Source of the DNA: Closterium sp. NIES-65 | Taxonomy: Eukaryota > Streptophyta > Zygnematophyceae > Desmidiales > Closteriaceae | Reading direction: 5' to 3' | Assembly: GCA_948144175.1 (NCBI GenBank) | Contig: CANXME010002334.1 | Span: forward strand, 186,001-250,000 | DNA length: 64,000 nucleotides | In this document: piece after piece, positions 52,301-64,000 of the stretch | Layout of the letters: each line of letters starts with the position of its first letter | Numbering within the stretch: position 1 is the first letter of the stretch | Translations under genes and position numbers: made by a program | The notes under the pieces: model-generated | Told to the model about the DNA's origin: nothing | Database searches by the model: none | What the model saw: only the letters and a program-made list of their open reading frames with translations

Positions 52301-55300
52301 AACAGAGCGTGCAGAGCAACAGAGCACCAACAAGGTCTCACCCGGAGCAGCAGCCCCCACGTGGATGGCATCACACGGGCGAGCCTCAGGGTACCCCTCC
52401 TGCCCATCTGAGTTGACTTTGAGTCGACTCAAAGGTCATGCACAGCGCAAGGGCATGCACAGAGCCGGCCAGAGCGAGCAGAGAGTCTTACCTGGAGCAG
52501 CAGCGCCCACGTGGATGGCATCATATGGAATGGACCCACGTCTACAGGGCCAGCCAGAGCATGAACAGGGACTCACCAGCAGCAGCAGCGCCCACGTGGA
52601 TGGCATCATATGGGCCCGCCTCAGGGTACCCCTCCCGCCCATCCGCCTCTGGGAAGGAGGACGGAAGAGGGAGGAGGAGGGATTGGTGAGATGGGCGGAG
52701 GAGACGGTGAGATGAGAATTGACTGCGAGGCGGTGGTGGGAGTAAAGGAAGGCGATAGTAGGGGGAAGGTGGGTGGGACGGGCGCGATGCAAGGGACACT
52801 TTGATATGAACAAGGAGAGACGTGGCAGGTAGGGAAAGGGAGAGACGTGGCAGGTAGGGAAAGGGAGAGACGTGGCAGGTAGGGAAAGGGAGAGACGTGG
52901 CAGGTAGGGAAAGGGAGAGACGTGGCAGGTAGGGAAAGGGAGAGACGTGGCAGGTAGGGAAAGGGAGAGACGTGGCAGGTAGGGAAAGGGAGAGACGTGG
53001 CAGGTAGGGAAAGGGAGAGACGTGGCAGGTAGGGAAAGGGAGAGAGACACGGGGGTTGAGAAACAGGACCTCCACAGCAGGGTAGCATGCAGAAGAACAC
53101 TCGTCTTCCCTCCTTCCCCTTCTTCCCTCTTTCCCCTTCTTCCCTCTTTCCCCTTCTTCCCTCTTCCCCCCTCCCTAATCCCTCCCTTTCGCCACCCCCC
53201 TCCCCGTTTCCCCCTCATCCAAACCCCACCATGTCAACCAACCATGTATCGACAGCTGTCCACCGTCCATCAGTTCTGCCGCCCGGCCGGCCTGCACTGC
53301 CGCCCGGGACCGCTCCACGAGCTCCGGAATGTGCTCCACGCCCACCGCCCGCCCCGTGGGGCCCACCAATAGCGCCATGACAGCTGTCAGGTAGCCCGAT
53401 CCCGACCCCACGTCAAGCACGCGGTTACCGGGTTGCAGGTGATTCTCTAGAAAGGCAAGGCAGTAGCCGTGCTGGTGGGGCAAAGAAGGGGGTTGGAGTG
53501 GGGGGAATGGCGGATGGTAGGGGGTGATGGGGGTGGTGAGGAGGGGAATTTGAAGGGGGAAGGAGGAAAAGAGGTGACCATTACTCACTCGTAGCCCCAC
53601 CACACGTCCAGAACGCGGTTATCCGATTACAGGTGATTCTCTAGAAAGGCGCGGCAGCAGCCGTGCGGGTTGGGGGGTGGCGATGGCAAGGAGGTTGCAT
53701 CTACAAGTGACCGAAAAGTGAGCAATGTCAGAATCCCAACCACTAGACCACTGGGATAAAAGGGCTTGTTTCAGTAGCGGGTCAGTGCGCCCATAACCCC
53801 CCAGGCGAACGCGCCTGTAACCCTCTCCAGGATCAATCGGACATCCACAGTGCAGATCTACTGACACCCCCCCACACTGGGAGGCCCAGGACTAAGCACA
53901 GCGGTAACGGCCTACATGTGCATACACCGGGAATCGAACCCGAGACCGCTCTGATACCATGTAAGAATCCCAACCACTAGACCATTGGGATAAAAGGGCT
54001 TGTTTCAGTAGCGGGTCAGTGCGCCCATAACCCCCCAGGCGAACGCGCCTGTAACCCTCTCCAGGATCAATCGGGCATCCACAGTGCAGATCTACTGACA
54101 AGCAAGGTATCGCACCAGCATTTAGAATAGTTACGTACCATGTGAGGTGCGGAAATGGTGACGTTGAAACCTGCTCATGAACGGCGAATGCCATCATGTC
54201 ATCCCACATGCCATGCCACAGGTCACATTCCATGCCCACACATGCAACACAGGCCACATGTCATGCCACATGCCATGCCATGCCACAGCGCACAGTGCAC
54301 ATGCCACAAAAGCGCATGAAGGATTATGGAGACATAAGCATGCGATAAAAATCGTCAGCCATCCGACGTGAGCCATACCACACATGACATACACATGGCA
54401 CATGCATCGATACCTTACATTCACTTATGGGCTGGGGACATTGTCATAAGCCATTGACTTGGTCAACGCACCTATGGGCTGGGGGAAGTTATCATAGGCC
54501 CTTAAATTGGTCAACGCACCTATGGGTTGTGGGGAATCATCATAAGCCGTTGACTTGGTCAACACGTAGTCAGCACGGTCAATCTGCTTCATGGCCTCCG
54601 CGATGCGCTCTGATTGGACGATTCCGCTGCCTGGCAGGTAGCACGGACAGGACGAGGCAGGGGTGGTTGAGGAAGAGGCAGGGGTGGTTGAGGAAGATGT
54701 TGCGGCGACTGAGGCTGCTCTAGGCTCGAGGTATTGTGATGAATGTCAGAATGAATGTCTGCAGGATGGTCAGCATGGCTGTCAGCATGAATGTCGGAAT
54801 GGATCTCAGCATGCATGTATGTAAGCATGCAAAGTGTCAGCATGAATGTCAGCATGAATGTCTACCTAACATCTAAATGAACTTCTGCATGAATGTCCGC
54901 ATGAATGCCAACTTGTCTGTATGTCAGCACGAATGTCAGCACATGTATGTCAGCATGACTCAGCATGAATGTCTAGAGAATCCTCCAAAAGAACGATTCA
55001 TGGTCAACACAAACTGTGGTTGTAATTATAGAGGCATGAATATAGGCATCGCAATCCATCCCTTTATTCACGCACGGAGCAGCTTGTCGACCATCTCGCC
55101 GTTACTATCGCCATGGCATGTCCAGCTCATTCTTTCGCTCCGCCTCACACGCTCCCAGAACTCCGAATCCTTCTCTCCTCCCCCGTCTCTTGCGCCACTG
55201 CCACCCTCTCGTGGCGCGATCGCCGGCTCCGTCGCTTCCGTCCCCCCCGCGTCGCCACCCTTGCCAAAATGGTAGTTGTCGCTATGCACCCCGCCTTTCG

Positions 55301-55454
55301 CGGCGCACGATGGGGAAGCGGGAACGAAGAGCGAGCGGTCTGAGAAGAGAATGGAAGCGACGGTGACGGCGAGCGCGGGTAGTGAGCGGAAGGAGCGGCG
55401 GAAATGGCGCCGGGAGATGCGGGAAGACGAAGTGATTGAAACTGTCGAAATCAT
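49367..55454 (-). CDS. PIMT: Protein-L-isoaspartate O-methyltransferase
   Basis: Seven phase-consistent GT-AG exons: 55454-55076, 54630-54520, 54170-54139, 53471-53243, 52648-52577, 50305-50232 and 49477-49367, giving 335 aa. It methylates isoaspartyl residues in damaged proteins using S-adenosylmethionine. Seen motifs: GIVQSERIAEAMKQIDRADYV, FNVTISAPHM (family active-site region), VLDVGSGSGYLTAVMA (SAM-binding motif I), GVEHIPELV, PYDAIHVGAAA, LVDQLKPGGRMVIPVG, and the terminal VRYVPLTAKEKQL. An extension of about 107 residues precedes the usual start (MSWTCHGDSN), Ser/Arg-rich then hydrophobic then ending near PASPSCAAKGG; it could direct the enzyme to a plastid. If translation began at the internal MSW, the protein would be cytosolic. 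Four introns hold duplicated exon pieces, and intron 5 a 1.4-kb minisatellite. Confidence 0.93.
49541..49820 (-). repeat. PIMT exon 7 start copies with two palindromes
   Basis: The start of exon 7 (encoding 'DLEVIDKGADGTV') is copied at about 49618-49670 and 49765-49820. At 49581-49598 the perfect palindrome TTTTGAGTCGACTCAAAA separates two copies of AATTCTCAAxCATCTCATAC; at 49747-49765 TTTGAGGCGCCTCATAAAA immediately precedes the second copy; a third relic CTCGAGGCGCCTCAG is at 49861-49875. Confidence 0.88.
49900..49945 (+). repeat. Inverted copy of PIMT exon 6
   Basis: The plus strand reads 'QLKPGGRMVIPV' here, whereas the gene runs on the minus strand, so this is an inverted copy of part of exon 6 (50305-50232). 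A second, poorer inverted fragment is at about 50604-50640 (GGTGGATCAGCTGAAACC). Confidence 0.85.
50000..50222. repeat. C-rich repeats ending in a C homopolymer
   Basis: CCCCTCCCTTCTCACCCTT units followed by about 20 consecutive C (50201-50220), just downstream in gene sense of PIMT exon 6. Confidence 0.85.
50310..50470. repeat. GGGGAGGGGTGG-type repeat
   Basis: G-rich 10-bp units next to the acceptor of PIMT exon 6; on the minus strand they make a long polypyrimidine tract. Confidence 0.8.
50731..52146 (-). repeat. 45-bp minisatellite, about 31 copies
   Basis: Nearly identical 45-bp units. Each contains the palindrome TTTTGAGAATTCTCAAAA and, on the minus strand, CTGCTACCGTGAGACC, which resembles the exon 5 end and donor found in a copy beside the array (CTGCTCCGGGTGAGACC). 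The unit is thus an exon-edge fragment with a 5' splice site plus a palindrome, amplified about 31 times in PIMT intron 5. Because 45 is a multiple of three, false ORFs of up to 594 codons run through it on both strands. Confidence 0.95.
52147..52576 (-). repeat. Three copies of PIMT exon 5
   Basis: Copies at about 52150-52185, 52337-52410 and 52497-52540 of the exon encoding 'PYDAIHVGAAA'; the real one is 52648-52577. Between two of them is CTTTGAGTCGACTCAAAG (52417-52434). GCAGAGCAACAGAG 14- to 16-bp repeats fill 52224-52325. Confidence 0.88.
52806..53046. repeat. 25-bp minisatellite, about 10 copies
   Basis: Near-perfect array of GAGACGTGGCAGGTAGGGAA plus AGGGA units in PIMT intron 4. Confidence 0.93.
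53726..54100 (-). mobile_element. TRIM-type miniature LTR retrotransposon
   Basis: A 375-bp element on the minus strand: 141-bp LTRs at 54100-53960 (5') and 53866-53726 (3') with TG...CA ends and three differences between them. The primer binding site TGGTATCAGAGC (53959-53948) lies right after the 5' LTR, complementary to initiator-Met tRNA. A GTGGGGGGG polypurine tract precedes the 3' LTR. A perfect 5-bp target duplication AGCAA flanks it (53721-53725 and 54101-54105). The internal region of some 93 bp has no coding capacity. It sits in PIMT intron 3, in the same orientation as the gene. Confidence 0.95.
54428..54520 (-). repeat. Copies of the PIMT exon 2 end and donor
   Basis: Two extra copies (about 54428-54472 and 54478-54510) of the exon 2 end encoding 'YDDSPQPIG' plus its GTGCGTTGACC donor region lie just downstream in gene sense of the real exon end at 54520. 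Confidence 0.85.
54740..54980. repeat. Degenerate 12-bp AGCATGAATGTC repeats
   Basis: About 240 bp of diverged units in PIMT intron 1. Confidence 0.85.
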
Positions 55455-56386
55455 TCAGAAACTCGTCGCTGATTATGAGAAGGAAACTTTACTTCAGACT
55501 CTAACACAAAGAGCTCTAGGTTCACCAAGAATCTAAGCTTGCCAAGAACGCAATGCGATCAGCAAGTAAAATTCGAGGAGAAATGATAATGCAGAAACAT
55601 GGATTCATGGCAATGGCTCCTATGTGAAAGATAAGCAAGACTGGAATGCGAAACTTCAGACCTGGGCGTGTTCAATTCCGAATGTGAAAAAAACCCTCCC
55701 TTCTGTTTTAGTTGAGCCTTGCCAATCAGACGAAACCACGTGTACCCACAACCCCGTATGAACCCCCAACTCGTCTAATCTTTGAATAGATTGTCTCGCA
55801 GTGTGCGCACTCTACACCATCGTCGTCGTGGCATGCACAACAGCTCTGCAGCCAATAGCAGTGGCTAGGTTTGCAGAGCCCAAAGCCAATCACATGGACC
55901 CAACGCTTGACCGCCTGCGCACTTCTTCTGCCATCTCTCCAACGAAATCAGGCCCGCACAGTTACAGCTGACGAAAGCGAATCATAAGCTGTTACCGTGT
56001 CGCGCTCAGTTCGTGCAAGCCTTCCAGATTTCACTGCCCCTGGCAGGGTCATAAGAACTGGCAGAGGGATAGCTAGAAATGGCTGAAGAGAAAGAAACCT
56101 CTGCTGTTGTGTCAGTGTGTCTTAGATGCCGTGCTCTGCAAGCATTCCATCGATTTCACGTTTTGGCGAGGACCAAGGGCAAGGATGCTGGAGATTGTAG
56201 TCGTTACGTCGTTTGCATTTCGCTCATAGTACAGACCCGTCAGGCTCTCTCGACTTTCTCCGAATTTCAAATCTTGATAGCTCAGACCTCCGACCGACTT
56301 ACGCGGTCCAGTCATAAACAGGGTCGCTCAGCCGACACCTCTCGTAACATCTGAGCTCCAGCATTCAAGTCGAAACATTCGTAGAA
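55455..56386. promoter_or_regulatory. Divergent region between PIMT and WD40 genes
   Basis: About 930 bp between head-to-head starts (55454 minus, 56387 plus), so it presumably holds both promoters. Short ORFs here have no recognisable features. Confidence 0.5.
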
Positions 56387-63242
<6,856 letters not shown>

Positions 63243-63264
63243 GTGAATTCTGATTGCTGCTGGA

Positions 63265-63585
63265 ACGCTGTGAAGTGGTGTGCCTTGATGTGCTGTGAAG
63301 TGGTGTGCCTTGATGTGCTGTGAAGTGGTGTGCCTTGATGTGCTGTGAAGTGGTGTGCCTTGATGTGCTGTGAAGTGGTGTGCCTTGATGTGCTGTGAAG
63401 TGGTGTGCCTTGATGTGCTGTGAAGTGGTGTGCCTTGATGTGCTGTGAAGTGGTGTGCCTTGATGTGCTGTGAAGTGGTGTGCCTTGATGTGCTGTGAAG
63501 TGGTGTGCCTTGATGTGCTGTGAAGTGGTGTGCCTTGATGTGCTGTGAAGTGGTGTGCCTTGATGTGCTGTGAAGTGGTGTGAAT
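63265..63585. repeat. 25-bp minisatellite, about 13 copies
   Basis: Identical GTGGTGTGCCTTGATGTGCT plus GTGAA units immediately following the donor of WD40 exon 8 (63242). Confidence 0.95.
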
Positions 63586-63587
63586 GC

Positions 63588-63830
63588 AACCAGCCATCTG
63601 TCCGCGACGTGGTGGGGCTCGCAGGCTTACCATCATCCGGGAGTGCTCGTGTCGACAGAAACCACTGTCTTCCAGGTGAGCATGACTGTTGCTGGGATGC
63701 CTTGAGTGAGCATGTTTCGATGCACTGGAGAGTGCAACCTGCTGCCTGTCAGCAAGGTGGTGGGGCTCGCAGCTTACCACCACCCCGTTGCTCGTGTCGA
63801 CAGAAACCACTGTCTTCCAGGTGCGCTGAT
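63588..63830 (+). repeat. Two copies of the WD40 exon 8 end
   Basis: At 63588-63676 and 63735-63820: diverged copies of 'QPPVSDVVGLAAYHHPGVLV' plus the STETTVFQ end and its CAGGTG donor, each with frameshifting indels relative to the original at 63158-63242. Confidence 0.88.
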
Positions 63831-63831
63831 T

Positions 63832-63916
63832 CTTGAGGCGCCTCCCCTTTGATGGGAATCAGCTCAAAAGTCGACCGCTGTTGCCCAGGTCAGCTGGCTT
63901 TGGAGGCGCCTCAAAG
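63832..63916. repeat. Two further GGCGCC palindromes
   Basis: CTTGAGGCGCCTCC (63832-63845) and CTTTGGAGGCGCCTCAAAG (63898-63916), flanked by two copies of AAAGTCGACC(G/A)CTG(T/G)TGCCCAGGT and so again at a duplication junction. Confidence 0.85.
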
Positions 63917-64000
63917 TCGACCACTGGTGCCCAGGTGAGCTGACGCCAGGAAAGGGGAGGTGCCTTCTGAATGAGGGATCTGTCTCTCCTTCATAAGGTT

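Noticed and set aside
50623-52416. Long repetitive ORFs (570 and 471 codons plus, 594 and 382 codons minus)
   Set aside because: They are open only because the 45-bp repeat is a multiple of three and lacks stops in several frames. The region is an intron of PIMT, with phase-perfect exons on both sides.
53920-54005. tRNA-like gene (A-box-like TGGTCTAGTGGTT and B-box-like GGTTCGATTCC on the minus strand)
   Set aside because: No cloverleaf can be drawn. The segment is the end of an LTR followed by an initiator-Met primer binding site, inside a TRIM element with a perfect target duplication.
55113-55536. Small plus-strand ORFs (76-86 aa)
   Set aside because: Antisense to PIMT exon 1, which joins in phase to conserved PIMT exons.

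Overview
This is nuclear DNA of a eukaryote. Genes are broken by GT-AG introns, most loci are rich in minisatellites, and there are LTR retrotransposons, a Mutator-like (MULE) element and pogo-like DNA transposons. Several genes look plant-like: a plastid-type atypical kinase, a bHLH factor, a PIMT with an N-terminal extension, and a plant/cyanobacteria-like NAD(P)-binding SDR. GC is high and the introns are full of simple repeats. My inference, without any database search, is a green-lineage organism, most likely a streptophyte (charophyte) alga.

Layout. 1-775: 3' end of a decayed Ty1/copia element. 1767-7411 (-): secreted beta-propeller-like protein. 8224-20920: a MULE with perfect 223-bp terminal inverted repeats and a 9-bp target duplication. 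It encodes a three-exon transposase (20554-16250, -) and has itself been invaded by a 7.3-kb copia element (8472-15813) with identical LTRs and one intact polyprotein. 21231-27003 (+): an 11-exon plastid-type kinase-like gene. 29140-30990 (+): bHLH factor. 32775-36459: two nested TA-flanked pogo-like elements; the inner one carries a transposase gene whose catalytic core is deleted. 36472-40503 (-): YeeZ-like Rossmann protein. About 40880-45964 (-): bifunctional CoA synthase (PPAT + DPCK) with a possible HD-like tail. 47422-48468 (+): unrecognised gene. 49367-55454 (-): protein-L-isoaspartate O-methyltransferase with a small TRIM-type LTR element in one intron. 56387 to beyond the window edge (+): large acidic WD40 protein.

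The most unusual structure runs across the host genes. Nearly every multi-exon gene carries tandem partial copies of its own exon edges, usually with the splice site attached, lying in the neighbouring intron. In many cases a short perfect palindrome of the form TTTTGAG-NNNN-CTCAAAA (core GTCGAC, GGCGCC or GAATTC) sits exactly between the two copies. Some of these exon-edge copies have grown into minisatellites (32 bp in the kinase gene, 45 bp in PIMT, 27 bp in the WD40 gene, about 108 bp in CoA synthase). The real exons can be told from the copies because they join in a compatible reading phase: I could build complete phase-consistent models for the kinase (508 aa), PIMT (335 aa), the MULE transposase (1249 aa) and the first 1098 codons of the WD40 gene.

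The genes do not form a pathway. They are independent housekeeping or regulatory loci, in both orientations, separated by transposons and repeat-rich spacers.
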